Origin: Rhodocyclaceae bacterium
Lineage (GTDB): Bacteria; Pseudomonadota; Gammaproteobacteria; Burkholderiales; Rhodocyclaceae
Direction: 5' to 3'
Assembly: GCA_008080565.1 (NCBI GenBank)
Contig: VIKE01000032.1
Span: 1-32,550, forward strand
DNA length: 32,550 bases
How positions within the stretch are numbered: the stretch's first letter is position 1; each line of letters starts with the position of its first letter. The notes under the pieces are model-generated. The model saw only the letters and a list, made by a program, of their open reading frames with translations. It ran no database searches and was not told the origin of the DNA. The translations under genes and the position numbers were made by a program. This document shows, piece after piece, positions 8,821-17,673 of the stretch.

Positions 8821-10131
8821 ATGGCACAAGTTTCAATTGGACAAGTGGAGAATCTGGAGGACCTGGTGTGCGGGCTACAGTCAGTGCGCGAGGCTCTAGA
8901 AACCGCATGCCGCGAACAAATTGCTGTTGCGGCACAGAAATGTGCAGAGGCTCGCGAAGAAGCGCAGAACAGCGAGAGCATGCTGGAGAGCTCCATTCAG
9001 CAGGAGCAAGCAGCACAGGAAAAAGTAGACAGTGCTGAGCAGGCTCTCGACAGCAGTCAAAGCGCACTCTCCTCTGCCCAGTCTTCGCTATCGTCTTGCC
9101 TTGCTCAACCGCCGGATGACGATGGGCATTGCCCAGACTGCTCCGGCGAGTACTCTGCTGTTGCCGAAGCAGAAGCTGCTGTTGAGCAGGCTCAAGGCAT
9201 GCTGGAGCAAGCAAGAGCAGAGCTTGAGGTGGCGACAGGAAATCGCATCTCCATGGAGCAGCGCGTAGATATTGCGAAGCAAGCGCAGGCGATAGCGGAA
9301 CACGCTCTGGAGCAGGCTCAACAAGAATGCGCTACGCGCTTGGCAACTGTCGATCAAGCTATTGCAATAGGCACTGCGCGCTTGAATTCCGCGCAACGAG
9401 CACTCGATGCCTATCTTGCGACAAATCCGCCCGCTGCGGAATTCCATGCTTGGTTGAAATGGAACCCGGCTCAGAATGGTCGCCCTGTCACGCCTGGCAC
9501 CTTGAGAGACCGTATGAATCTGTCGTCAGAACAACGACGGTTGTTTCAGGAATATCTTTACGACCGTAATCCAGCGTATCGCAAGCAAGTTGATAAGTAT
9601 CGGAACCAGTGGGCAACCGCCAAGGGTGATGCCGAGCGCAACATCGTCGCACGAAGGGCGCGAATACATCTGAGTGGCGAATTTGGAGAACAAATAGCTC
9701 GGCACGCACTTGTACCGCTTGGCGGCCGGATCGAGACGCAAGGGCGAACCTTCGTTGGCGATAACGGCCGGTACACAAAAACAGATCTATTGGTTACTGA
9801 TTTACGGGTTCCAGTCATTCTGGGACGTGGCGAGGGTATGGGATCGCCGGTAGGAGGTTCAATGGCATTTGAGGTGAAATGCGGCAAGGCCGAATACCTC
9901 TACTCCCAAAAGGATCACATGGTATTCCAAGCCGAAGGGCATAAGCAGGCGGATGCGCAATGCACCCTTTGCTCACGGGACATTCACGATATGCAGCCAG
10001 AGAAAGAGAAAGAACTGCGTGACACTCTGCGCGACGCTGGATCGCCCATGGTAGGGATGTTACCAAGTAAAAATGAAATCGATCAGTCTTGCCTTGATTT
10101 CATTCGCCAGGATGAGGAGGTTCGATCATGA
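8821..10131 (+). CDS. coiled-coil protein with PD-(D/E)XK nuclease-like C-terminus
   Basis: This is a 436-residue protein. Residues 20–195 are alanine-, glutamate- and glutamine-rich coiled coil, interrupted at 94–108 by CLAQPPDDDGHCPDC, a Cys pair that may bind zinc or cap the hairpin. The C-terminal part has E287 (SGEFGEQIAR), D322 (YTKTDLLV) and E351-V-K353 (MAFEVKCG), in the order and spacing of a PD-(D/E)XK nuclease. Then comes CTLC (381–384). A small helical WXG-like partner directly upstream and a long coiled coil before a nuclease resemble the layout of secreted toxins, but no secretion genes are seen. I do not recognise a named family. The start has GAGG five bases before the ATG. 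Confidence 0.7.
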   Translation: MAQVSIGQVENLEDLVCGLQSVREALETACREQIAVAAQKCAEAREEAQNSESMLESSIQQEQAAQEKVDSAEQALDSSQSALSSAQSSLSSCLAQPPDDDGHCPDCSGEYSAVAEAEAAVEQAQGMLEQARAELEVATGNRISMEQRVDIAKQAQAIAEHALEQAQQECATRLATVDQAIAIGTARLNSAQRALDAYLATNPPAAEFHAWLKWNPAQNGRPVTPGTLRDRMNLSSEQRRLFQEYLYDRNPAYRKQVDKYRNQWATAKGDAERNIVARRARIHLSGEFGEQIARHALVPLGGRIETQGRTFVGDNGRYTKTDLLVTDLRVPVILGRGEGMGSPVGGSMAFEVKCGKAEYLYSQKDHMVFQAEGHKQADAQCTLCSRDIHDMQPEKEKELRDTLRDAGSPMVGMLPSKNEIDQSCLDFIRQDEEVRS

Positions 10132-10469
10132 AAATACGCTTCGCAATTGTTAACTCAGACCTTCTTGCACAAGTCCGGGCTGAAGTTGATGTTCTTCTAC
10201 ATGCAGTCAGTTCCGGCGATATGGATGGAGTGGATTCAGCCACGGCACACCTCTTGAAACTGACTGTTGATTGCAGATCGACTGACTTGTCCGAGGATGA
10301 ATGGCGCACGTTTCTTAACGAAATCAGAGTCAAAAATCCCGATTTCAAGTCCAACTATCTGTTGTCTGGCGATATTTGCGCCCCTCTATTTCCAGCAATT
10401 GCAGACGGCGACTACGTTCTCGAACTTCCAATTGACGGAGATATGGAAGAGGAGAAAGTTGATGTTTGA
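10128..10469 (+). CDS. uncharacterised 113-residue operon protein
   Basis: The ATG overlaps the stop of the coiled-coil gene (ATGA), and the gene ends 8 bases inside the next one. The sequence is acidic toward its end (IDGDMEEEKVDV), with a helical N-terminal half and a segment SEDEWRTFLNEIRVKNP. It has no motif I recognise, no membrane segment and no Cys pairs. Its fixed place between the nuclease-like and FtsK-like genes suggests a subunit or an adaptor. It could also be an antidote, but nothing in the sequence shows this. Confidence 0.7.
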   Translation: MKIRFAIVNSDLLAQVRAEVDVLLHAVSSGDMDGVDSATAHLLKLTVDCRSTDLSEDEWRTFLNEIRVKNPDFKSNYLLSGDICAPLFPAIADGDYVLELPIDGDMEEEKVDV

Positions 10470-10692
10470 TGAGGTTTTTGGAATGGCAGTGCTGTGTACT
10501 GGAAACTTCCGCGAAGGAGTGCGTGATACGTTCGGAGCATCCATTGTTGACGATGTACTTGACCCGATTCTCAAGGAAGTCGATTCACTCCGCATCTTCA
10601 ATGCTGCTTTCACGGAGCAATCGCTCAACATTGATAAGGCTTTGGCCGATGCGCGCACGCACGAGTTCAAAGACAGTAGGTGGACTCGATGA
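10462..10692 (+). CDS. uncharacterised 76-residue helical protein
   Basis: The open frame extends well upstream of the real start. The ATG at 10462 is chosen because AGGAG lies 7 bases before it and because it overlaps the preceding gene by only 8 bases. The protein is mostly helical, with FREGVRDTFGASIVDDVLDPILKEVDSLRIFNAAF. Its size is close to that of WXG100-like proteins, but it has no Trp at the turn and only one near the C-terminus. It ends in an ATGA overlap with the FtsK-type gene, hinting at tight coupling and fixed stoichiometry. Confidence 0.65.
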   Translation: MFDEVFGMAVLCTGNFREGVRDTFGASIVDDVLDPILKEVDSLRIFNAAFTEQSLNIDKALADARTHEFKDSRWTR

Positions 10693-13364
10693 ATGGAAGT
10701 GCAACAGCTTTTCAGGATGTGATTTCCAAATTAAACAAGGTAATCGCGAACTATCACGAAGGACTTGTGCGCATCGACCGCGAATTCCATGCGCCTAAAA
10801 AAGCGTTAAACGCGGATCAAGAGCGTAACCAGGAAGTAAGAAAGTCGAATTGGAAGTTAGCCTTTGCCAAAGAATGGGAAAGGAACGCAACTGAAATAGC
10901 GTCTGTAAGTTCGCAGATTAGACGGCATCAGCCCGCTTTCGTAGATTTTGGTGGAGAACAGCCACTGATGGTATCGGAAATTCCAGCCGGTCTTGTAATG
11001 GGCTCGCTGCAGGTTTCTTTTGAGCAGTTTTCTTGTCATGTCCCACGGGTAATCTCATTTCCTTTCGCCAGCGCTCTTGTTTTGCCGCAGGACAATTTAG
11101 AGCAAAAACGACTCGCTCATTGCCTCTTGTTGCGCTTGCTATCCGCTTTGCCACCAGGCCAAATAGAACTGACACTTATTGATCCACTGCAGCAGGGGCA
11201 GTCGGTCGAGCCGTTCCTGCCACTACTGAAGGTAGAGCAATTAGTGCCGCAAGGCCATGTTCTCACTCGGTCGGACGAAATCGAGGCAGCACTCGGCGTA
11301 CTGACGGACGAGATTGAGGAGATGATCCAGCAGCGATTCAATGACAAGGCGTTCAACTGGTCGGAATACAACGCGATCAACCCCGACACCCCGTTACCTT
11401 GCAAGGCGGTGGTGCTTTTTGATGTGCCGGAGCAAATATCGGATAAATCTCTCTGGTACCTTGGCCGCATTTGTGAGAACGGTCCGCGCTGCGGTGTGCT
11501 GCCCATCATTGCAATTGATAGCAAGCGCGTGGAAGACAGGCGATATGAAAAATTCATGGCCACGCTAGAAGCCTCCTCTACGCAGCTTGATCATCTATTG
11601 CAGTGCGCCGGGGCTGCGGAACTGTCATTCACATACATGCCTGAGCAATGGCCACGTCGGGACGTGCTTGATGGCTTCATGGCAAGGATCGCTGAAAATT
11701 GCGCAGCAAAGACGCGCTTCAGGAAAACGATGCCTGATCTCTGGCCGAACCTCCTCAACGATGAGACGACCATTGGCGGCTTTGATATTCCCATTGGATG
11801 GACGCCTGCTGGCGACTTTGCAACGCTAAGAGTGGGCGCGACGGACTCCGAGCATCATGCATTGCTTGCAGGGAAGACGGGCTCTGGTAAATCCAATCTG
11901 CTCCATGTCTTGATTCACACGCTATGCGAGAAATACTCACCTGAAGAGATTGACCTATATCTACTGGATTACAAGGAGTCGACGGAGTTCAATGTCTATG
12001 CAGCGCCGCCACTTCCACATGCCCGCCTTGTTGCCACGGAAAGCGATCCTGAATATGGCGTCACCGTTCTACGGCATCTCGTGGGTGAACTGGAAACTCG
12101 CGCACGGATATTCAAGTCTGCAAACGCCCGAGATTTTGGCGAATATCGCAAGTTAAGCCGGGTGCGGTTGCCCCGCGTTCTGTTGATCATCGATGAGTTC
12201 CAGGTTTTGTTTTCCGAAGGCCGCCAGGTGGCAGAAGCGGCTGAACAACTGCTCTCGCAACTCTTGAAGCAGGGGCGCTCGTTCGGCATTCACATCCTTC
12301 TGGCTACTCAGACTCTGAAAGGTATCAACGCCCAGTCAATCGGAAGCATTATCACCCAGTTGGGATGTCGTATTGCACTGGCTTGTGGGCAGGAGGATTC
12401 CGCAATGATCCTCGGGGGCGGGAACTGGGCAGCAGCAGACTTGCGTAGCCCACCTGAAGGGATTATCAACAATGCTAACGGGGCAAAGTCCGGCAATGTG
12501 AGATTCATGATCCCATTCGCCGGAGAAAGTGAACATCGGCGTGCGTTACTCACGAAACTGATAGAGCGCACGTCTCTTTCCGGAGCTGCCACCAAAACGA
12601 AAATTTTTAGCGGAGCATCCCTTCCAGAGATTCCGCCACTTTCTGAATACCAGGTAGTCTGCGAACAAGAAGAAACGCTTGTTTTGGGTGAACGGCTCAC
12701 ATTCGAAGCCGCCCCTTTGAATTTGCCGCTTACTCGTCGATCTGCGTTTAATGTTCTATTCAGCGGCTACAACGATCAGATTCACGACGGACTGCTGTCC
12801 GCTATGCTTTACAGCCTGTTTTTCGCCGACGGCTTTGATGAAGTAATTTACTTCAACGCTCGAGGGGTCGCTCCCGGAGGAGCATTCTCAGCCGCCACGC
12901 AAGTATTCGGTGCGCGCTTCAAAATGTTCGACGATGTTTCTGCGCTACCGCTACAAGCGATATCAGACAATCTTGGGGTTCGCCGCATCGCGCTAATCGT
13001 CGACGGTCTCGATTCCGAGAAAATACTACATCCCGCGCCTGCGTTTAAATCCCCCAAGCCAGGCGATCAGCCAAGCCCGGCTGACCTCTTAAAGCATCTC
13101 GCAGAAGACGGCCCAAGGAAAGGTACTTTTGTATTTGCCTTTGTCGACCGTTGGCAGCGCTGTGCCACCGCATGCAAAGACCTTTTCTCCTTTTTCGAAT
13201 TGCGCGTGGCGTATTGCATGAATGAGGACGATGCCGGATCACTTGTGAGTGGAGGAATTGGCAAGTTTAAAGGCATTGAAAAACCTAACCGCGCTGTATT
13301 CGTAAACAAAATGACGAATGACATTGCATGGTTCCGCCCCTATGTTCAGGAAAACTCTCGATGA
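10689..13364 (+). CDS. FtsK/SpoIIIE-type ATPase
   Basis: This 891-residue protein has a central FtsK/SpoIIIE motor domain: Walker A GKTGSGKS (395–402), the LLDYKES strand typical of FtsK, Walker B LLIIDEF (about 498–504), and LLATQTL after it. Upstream lies a segment with LAHCLLLRLLSALPPGQIELTLIDP that looks like a degenerate first ATPase-type fold. The C-terminal part (about 690–890, with LIVDGLDSEK) looks like another degenerate one. So the architecture recalls multi-ATPase EccC/EssC proteins, but the membrane helices of those proteins are absent. It probably acts as a soluble DNA or protein pump in the cytoplasm. ATG 10689 overlaps the preceding stop; AGGTGG lies just upstream. Confidence 0.85.
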   Translation: MNGSATAFQDVISKLNKVIANYHEGLVRIDREFHAPKKALNADQERNQEVRKSNWKLAFAKEWERNATEIASVSSQIRRHQPAFVDFGGEQPLMVSEIPAGLVMGSLQVSFEQFSCHVPRVISFPFASALVLPQDNLEQKRLAHCLLLRLLSALPPGQIELTLIDPLQQGQSVEPFLPLLKVEQLVPQGHVLTRSDEIEAALGVLTDEIEEMIQQRFNDKAFNWSEYNAINPDTPLPCKAVVLFDVPEQISDKSLWYLGRICENGPRCGVLPIIAIDSKRVEDRRYEKFMATLEASSTQLDHLLQCAGAAELSFTYMPEQWPRRDVLDGFMARIAENCAAKTRFRKTMPDLWPNLLNDETTIGGFDIPIGWTPAGDFATLRVGATDSEHHALLAGKTGSGKSNLLHVLIHTLCEKYSPEEIDLYLLDYKESTEFNVYAAPPLPHARLVATESDPEYGVTVLRHLVGELETRARIFKSANARDFGEYRKLSRVRLPRVLLIIDEFQVLFSEGRQVAEAAEQLLSQLLKQGRSFGIHILLATQTLKGINAQSIGSIITQLGCRIALACGQEDSAMILGGGNWAAADLRSPPEGIINNANGAKSGNVRFMIPFAGESEHRRALLTKLIERTSLSGAATKTKIFSGASLPEIPPLSEYQVVCEQEETLVLGERLTFEAAPLNLPLTRRSAFNVLFSGYNDQIHDGLLSAMLYSLFFADGFDEVIYFNARGVAPGGAFSAATQVFGARFKMFDDVSALPLQAISDNLGVRRIALIVDGLDSEKILHPAPAFKSPKPGDQPSPADLLKHLAEDGPRKGTFVFAFVDRWQRCATACKDLFSFFELRVAYCMNEDDAGSLVSGGIGKFKGIEKPNRAVFVNKMTNDIAWFRPYVQENSR

Positions 13365-15124
13365 AAAGATTTCTGCTCACATGGTACGGAATCACAGATT
13401 TTCGTGCCTCTTTGGGGTTCGAAAATACCGATGGCCGTATTGCAGGCGCCCTCACAAGTGACTCCTATTCTGACGTGATTGTCTTAGGCTATACCCGGGC
13501 AGACAATGACTCCAACGAATTAATCGAAGCGCAAAAGACATTCGCACATGAATTGTCGTCAATACGAAACGCGGGGCTTGAGAAGGATTGGAAGACCACC
13601 AGTCAGTTTGTTTCTAGGTTCGCCAATACAGCTGCTGCCCATGAGCATTTTGAGAGTTGGTTGAAAACAAAAGCTGCCAATGTGAGATGCAACGCAAGAA
13701 TCCGATTAATAGGCGAGAAACTTCGTCAACTCAACGACACTGAAGGTATTTATGCTGGCGCGATGCGATCGCTGGATAGGGTGGAGCGTGAATCAGGTGA
13801 GAAATTCGTCACGCTCTACCTTAGTCCTGGCACTCCGGTAATGGCCTTTGTATGGGCGCTCGCAGCACTGAGCTACCCTGAACTCAAAAAACGGCTTATA
13901 GCATCGTCCGTCGTTGGCATGGCGCCCGAGGTTGTATCGCTGCCTGCCGAGTGGCTCAAGCAGCACGGAGCGAAACAGGACGCGATCCGAGACATCTCTA
14001 ACGGATTTGATGTGACCCTCCATCTTTTTGGTGAGCAACGGATGCCTGCCTTGCTCAGCATTCGGCAATTTGAGTCGGCGCATCACGTTTTCGTTAACTC
14101 AAAAGACTATCCCGCTACATGTATGCGATCTTTTATAGGTTCCCGAGATCTACACGAACTTTCTGTTGACCCTTGGGATGATCGAGCCGTTCATGAACGA
14201 ATTACTGAACTTGCAAAGCAATTTCCAGAAAATACGCGAATAGGAGTCAATCTGACCGGCGGAACGAAATTAATGTTTGCAGGCGCACTATCTGCTGCTC
14301 GCGAGCTTGGCGCTGTTCCCTTTTATTTTGATAGTAGGAATCGTCAAATAACTTTTGTTGACAGTCTTCGTCGCGAAAAAATCAGGCGGATTGATTCCAT
14401 CGAAACATTTTTACGTCTCAATAGCGACGGACTGGATATCTCCAACGGTTCCGTGGTGAATGAGGTGTCGCAGGATCGTCAACTCTTGACCAAGACTCTC
14501 TGGATTCATCGTGAAAAGTTGCGTAGGTTTTATAAAGAACTGACCGACTATAACAATGCGTTCAAACCATTCGAGATTTGTCGCGACGGCATCAATTTCA
14601 ATCTGGATAATTCGGAGAGAGCAACATTCCACGGCTTCGGATTGGATCTGGAATTCGAAAGATGGCCTGATTTTGCCAAATACCTGTCAGGCGGCTGGTT
14701 CGAAGAGTTTGTCTATTTGCAATGCAAGCCCTACGAAGATACTGGCGTCATCCAAGACTTGCGCATAAATGTAAAGCTGAACCTGAAACAAGAAAACGCC
14801 TGGAATCATTCGAATTTCGGTGCGGAATATAACGAGCTGGATGTCACATTTACCGACGGTTACTCGCTTTACATCGTGGAATGCAAGGCAGGCAATGTAA
14901 CGCAGGAGCAGGTTATGAAGCTGCAAAACCTTGTGCGCTTCTACGGAGGAACTGAAGGTCGTGGCATCGTTGCATGTTGTGTTCTACCAAATACTGAATC
15001 GGCTAAGAAAAAGATCAAGGATGCGAGGCTGACGCTTTGGAGCGGAGCATCACTTGCTGAACAGATCAAGACGATGATGAACAGCATCGCCGCGCGAGCC
15101 GAAGCGATAGAGGGAACTACGTGA
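13361..15124 (+). CDS. CARF-like protein with Card1/DUF1887-type nuclease domain
   Basis: This 587-residue protein has three parts. The first (1–200) starts MKRFLLTWYGITDFRASLG and holds SPGTPVM (155–161), a pattern I know from CARF-like N-terminal domains of RtcR-type regulators. The second has NLTGGTKLM (297–305), the ligand-loop signature of VC1899/Card1 (DUF1887) CARF domains. The third is a PD-(D/E)XK nuclease: GGWFEEFVY (444–452), D494 (NELDVTF) and E507-C-K509 (YIVECKA). Card1/Can2 enzymes are activated by cyclic oligoadenylate in type III CRISPR and cut DNA and/or RNA. No Cas10 or other cyclase is visible here, so the ligand is unknown. Two possible sensing folds in one chain is unusual. 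The start overlaps the FtsK-type stop (ATGA). Confidence 0.85.
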   Translation: MKRFLLTWYGITDFRASLGFENTDGRIAGALTSDSYSDVIVLGYTRADNDSNELIEAQKTFAHELSSIRNAGLEKDWKTTSQFVSRFANTAAAHEHFESWLKTKAANVRCNARIRLIGEKLRQLNDTEGIYAGAMRSLDRVERESGEKFVTLYLSPGTPVMAFVWALAALSYPELKKRLIASSVVGMAPEVVSLPAEWLKQHGAKQDAIRDISNGFDVTLHLFGEQRMPALLSIRQFESAHHVFVNSKDYPATCMRSFIGSRDLHELSVDPWDDRAVHERITELAKQFPENTRIGVNLTGGTKLMFAGALSAARELGAVPFYFDSRNRQITFVDSLRREKIRRIDSIETFLRLNSDGLDISNGSVVNEVSQDRQLLTKTLWIHREKLRRFYKELTDYNNAFKPFEICRDGINFNLDNSERATFHGFGLDLEFERWPDFAKYLSGGWFEEFVYLQCKPYEDTGVIQDLRINVKLNLKQENAWNHSNFGAEYNELDVTFTDGYSLYIVECKAGNVTQEQVMKLQNLVRFYGGTEGRGIVACCVLPNTESAKKKIKDARLTLWSGASLAEQIKTMMNSIAARAEAIEGTT

Positions 15125-15597
15125 CACTCCATCTGGTTTGCGACATTTCCGGCAGCATGAGCGACGGTGGAAAACCATTCATTATGAGAACACTGGTTAC
15201 AACCATTGCTCAATGGGTGTTGTATGGCTACGGGCGTACTGAGATCACTTTGTGGGCCTGGTGCTCTGAGGCGCGTCGTATACCTGACTGGGGCACAAGA
15301 AGCAGATTTCCTGAGGAGCTACTTTCATGCTCAGGAACTGCAAATAGTTCGTCACTGATTCAATCGCTTGGTGACAAGCCTGACGGCAAAGTTCTACTTT
15401 TCACTGACGGGTTCTGGTCTCGGGATGATGCGAGGGCTCTGAAGCGGTGGAAAGACAATTTGCCATCAAACATGCTGCGAATCATAAAGGTTGGTGCAGA
15501 TGCGAATCCCAAACTCAAAGGGTCTGAGCTGTTCTCATCAGACGAGTTGTTTTCTGCGCTCGATGGTTGGTTTGAAGAGGATGAGGAGTGGGCATGA
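15121..15597 (+). CDS. short VWA protein of a TerY-P triad
   Basis: This 158-residue VWA protein has a complete first MIDAS motif (CDISGSMSDGG) and LLFTDGFWS for the third. The middle threonine motif is SGTANSSSLIQSL. It is shorter than canonical TerY (about 210 residues). It starts with GTG, overlapping the stop of the CARF-nuclease gene (GTGA), and it precedes a PP2C and a kinase gene. That order is the TerY-P triad (VWA, PP2C, kinase with zinc ribbon), described from comparative genomics and later reported among antiphage candidates. Confidence 0.88.
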   Translation: MTLHLVCDISGSMSDGGKPFIMRTLVTTIAQWVLYGYGRTEITLWAWCSEARRIPDWGTRSRFPEELLSCSGTANSSSLIQSLGDKPDGKVLLFTDGFWSRDDARALKRWKDNLPSNMLRIIKVGADANPKLKGSELFSSDELFSALDGWFEEDEEWA

Positions 15598-16328
15598 CGC
15601 TGTGGAAAAGTTTTGGCGCAAGCGTTCGCGGCCCAAGTCACATTACTGAAGGTTTGCCAAACCAAGATGCGTGGATGTCGTTTCACCATACCTGGGGGGA
15701 TGGCATTGTGGTATCCGATGGAGTTGGCTCAAAGCCATTTTCCAATTTTGGAAGTGATGCCGCTTGCTTGGCTGTCGGTTGTGCAGCTCTAGCATGTCGC
15801 ATCAAGGCTGAGATATCTCAGGTCGAGATAAACCGCGATTACCTATTCGAACGGATACAACATTATTGGCTCTCCAATATTAGCCCACTTGAGCCTCGAG
15901 ATTGTTCTGCGACCTGTCTGTTCGCGTTCCGTTTTGGAGATGGCCTAATTCACTTGGGGATGCTTGGCGATGGTCTTGTCGCAGCTCTCAAACCTGATAG
16001 CTCTGTCGTATCGCTCACTGAAGACAAGGGCTACGGTTTTTCCAACATCACCACTGCGCTATCCCCGAATGTTTCGCCGAATGAATGGCGGCATATTTCG
16101 CTTCCGGAGGAAGAGTGTATTGCTGTGTTCCTGTGTACCGATGGCGTAGCTGATGACTTGGATAATGTCGATGGTTTTGTATCGGGCTTTATCGAGGCAC
16201 ATTGCTCTATCGCCGAAATAAGTGCCAATCGCCGCACCCGAGAAATGCTCGAAAAATGGCCTACTCCCAAGCACAGCGACGACAAGACCATCGCTTGTCT
16301 TTTTCGTGAGGACGCCCCCGATGCATGA
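15594..16328 (+). CDS. PP2C-type Ser/Thr phosphatase of the TerY-P triad
   Basis: This is a metal-dependent protein phosphatase of 244 residues, probably opposing the kinase encoded next. It shows the PP2C landmarks in order: LPNQDAW (motif with the metal-binding Asp), VVSDGVGS (DGxG), LGMLGDGLVA, LCTDGVADDL and, near the end, HSDDKTIACLF (final Asp). The ATG at 15594 is used rather than the GTG at 15588 because GAGGAG lies 5 bases upstream and it makes the ATGA overlap with the VWA gene. There are no membrane segments. Confidence 0.92.
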   Translation: MTLWKSFGASVRGPSHITEGLPNQDAWMSFHHTWGDGIVVSDGVGSKPFSNFGSDAACLAVGCAALACRIKAEISQVEINRDYLFERIQHYWLSNISPLEPRDCSATCLFAFRFGDGLIHLGMLGDGLVAALKPDSSVVSLTEDKGYGFSNITTALSPNVSPNEWRHISLPEEECIAVFLCTDGVADDLDNVDGFVSGFIEAHCSIAEISANRRTREMLEKWPTPKHSDDKTIACLFREDAPDA

Positions 16329-17673
16329 ATCCATAGAACACAAAGCTCCGAAAGTTCTTGTGGATGAGTATGGCAATTTTCATCAGATTACCGATGAACT
16401 TGCTCGTGGTGGACAAGGCGTGGTCTACCGCACCAAGGATGCGGATTTGGCAGTCAAGCAACCGCTGGATGCCTCCGGCCAGCCGGACAAAAACGCCAAT
16501 CTGCGCGAGCGTTTTCAGCGCATCCGCTTGCTGCCCATGCCACAGCGCATCCCCATTTCCCTACCGCTTGCCATCTTGCGAGACGAACCGGGCTATGTGA
16601 TGCGTCTATTGAACGATACGAAGCCATTCGCCGTTTTCGATTTGGATGGCAGAAGCAAGAAGAAGCTTGAAGATGAAAGACAAGTCTTGCCACAATGGCT
16701 GGCGAAGATTCCTGACAAAGACCAAGCGCTTCGGCTGCTGCATTACGCCAGCACAGGCTCTACGCGTCGCCGTCTACGGGTGCTGGCGAAATGCGCCGCC
16801 ATCCTCGCCCGCCTTCACAACGCGGGGATGGTCTATGGTGACATTTCTCCCAACAATGCCTTTATGGGCGAAGGTGACACCCCCGATGTCTGGCTGATAG
16901 ATGCTGACAACATGCGCCCTGAGTTTCTCAGCGGCGGCGTGTCGGTCTATACGCCGGGTTACGGCGCGCCGGAAGTGGTGCAAGGTCGCGATCAGTCCCG
17001 CCCACAAACCGATTGCTGGGCTTTCGCTGTCATGGCCTTCAAGCTGTTAGCGCTGTGCCACCCATTCATCGGCAACAAAGTGCTGCAAACTGAGGACGAC
17101 GATGGCGGCTGGGACGCTGAGCCGCAGGTGAAAGGCGACGGTGTGCCCGCCAGCATGGAAGATCAGGCATACGCCGGGTACCTGCCTTTCGTAGATGACG
17201 AAGATGACGATTCCAACAAGGGCGCTGGTGGTTTGCCACGTGTTCTGGTTACAACGCCGGAATTGCGTCGCCTTTTTCAAGCAACTTTCGGAGCTGGCCG
17301 CGAACACCCGCCTAGCCGCCCAGCGATGGCGTTTTGGGCGCTGGAGCTTACCAAAGCAGCCGACCACGCGCTGGATTGCCCCGAATGCGCCATGAGCTAT
17401 TTCGCTGATGACCATGGAAGCTGCCCTTATTGCGGCGGTGAGCGCCCCGCTTTCATTCGCCTTCAAACGCCACGTTGGGAAATTGTCATTCCGGCCATCA
17501 CAACAGAACTAGCTCTGCCGCACCGTCTGTTCTACCCATTTTCATTCGAGAGTCACGACGTCATGGAATACGAGTCCGTGCTGAACTTCGGGGCCAAAAC
17601 GGCAGTTCCCGCCCGGGGCGCAAAGGCTTTTCCTGAAAGTCTGACTTTCAAGTTCGTCGAGGGGGGTAAATGA
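16321..17673 (+). CDS. Ser/Thr kinase with C-terminal zinc ribbon (TerY-P triad)
   Basis: This 450-residue protein kinase has a glycine loop ARGGQGVVYR (28–37), the ATP-binding Lys in LAVKQ (46), a catalytic loop YGDISPNNAF with D174, and the metal site LIDADNM (D194) in place of DFG. The substrate region has GAPEVVQGRDQSRPQTDCWAFAV. At 353–373 lies a zinc ribbon, CPEC … CPYC, the hallmark of TerY-P kinases. The first ATG is 8 bases inside the PP2C gene; the open frame continues further upstream but has no ribosome site. Likely substrates are the operon's own helicase, VWA or AAA+ proteins, which is inference. Confidence 0.92.
   Translation: MHESIEHKAPKVLVDEYGNFHQITDELARGGQGVVYRTKDADLAVKQPLDASGQPDKNANLRERFQRIRLLPMPQRIPISLPLAILRDEPGYVMRLLNDTKPFAVFDLDGRSKKKLEDERQVLPQWLAKIPDKDQALRLLHYASTGSTRRRLRVLAKCAAILARLHNAGMVYGDISPNNAFMGEGDTPDVWLIDADNMRPEFLSGGVSVYTPGYGAPEVVQGRDQSRPQTDCWAFAVMAFKLLALCHPFIGNKVLQTEDDDGGWDAEPQVKGDGVPASMEDQAYAGYLPFVDDEDDDSNKGAGGLPRVLVTTPELRRLFQATFGAGREHPPSRPAMAFWALELTKAADHALDCPECAMSYFADDHGSCPYCGGERPAFIRLQTPRWEIVIPAITTELALPHRLFYPFSFESHDVMEYESVLNFGAKTAVPARGAKAFPESLTFKFVEGGK

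Noticed and set aside
8535..13364. Complete type VII secretion system
   Set aside because: Membrane components are missing and the ATPase shows no transmembrane segments; only WXG100-like and FtsK-like parts are present.
13361..15124. Type III CRISPR locus around the CARF nuclease
   Set aside because: No repeat-spacer array and no Cas10 or other cas genes are seen on either strand in the window.
15121..17673. Tellurite resistance operon
   Set aside because: The triad is TerY-P like, but there are no terB, terC, terD or terZ genes, so metal resistance is not supported.
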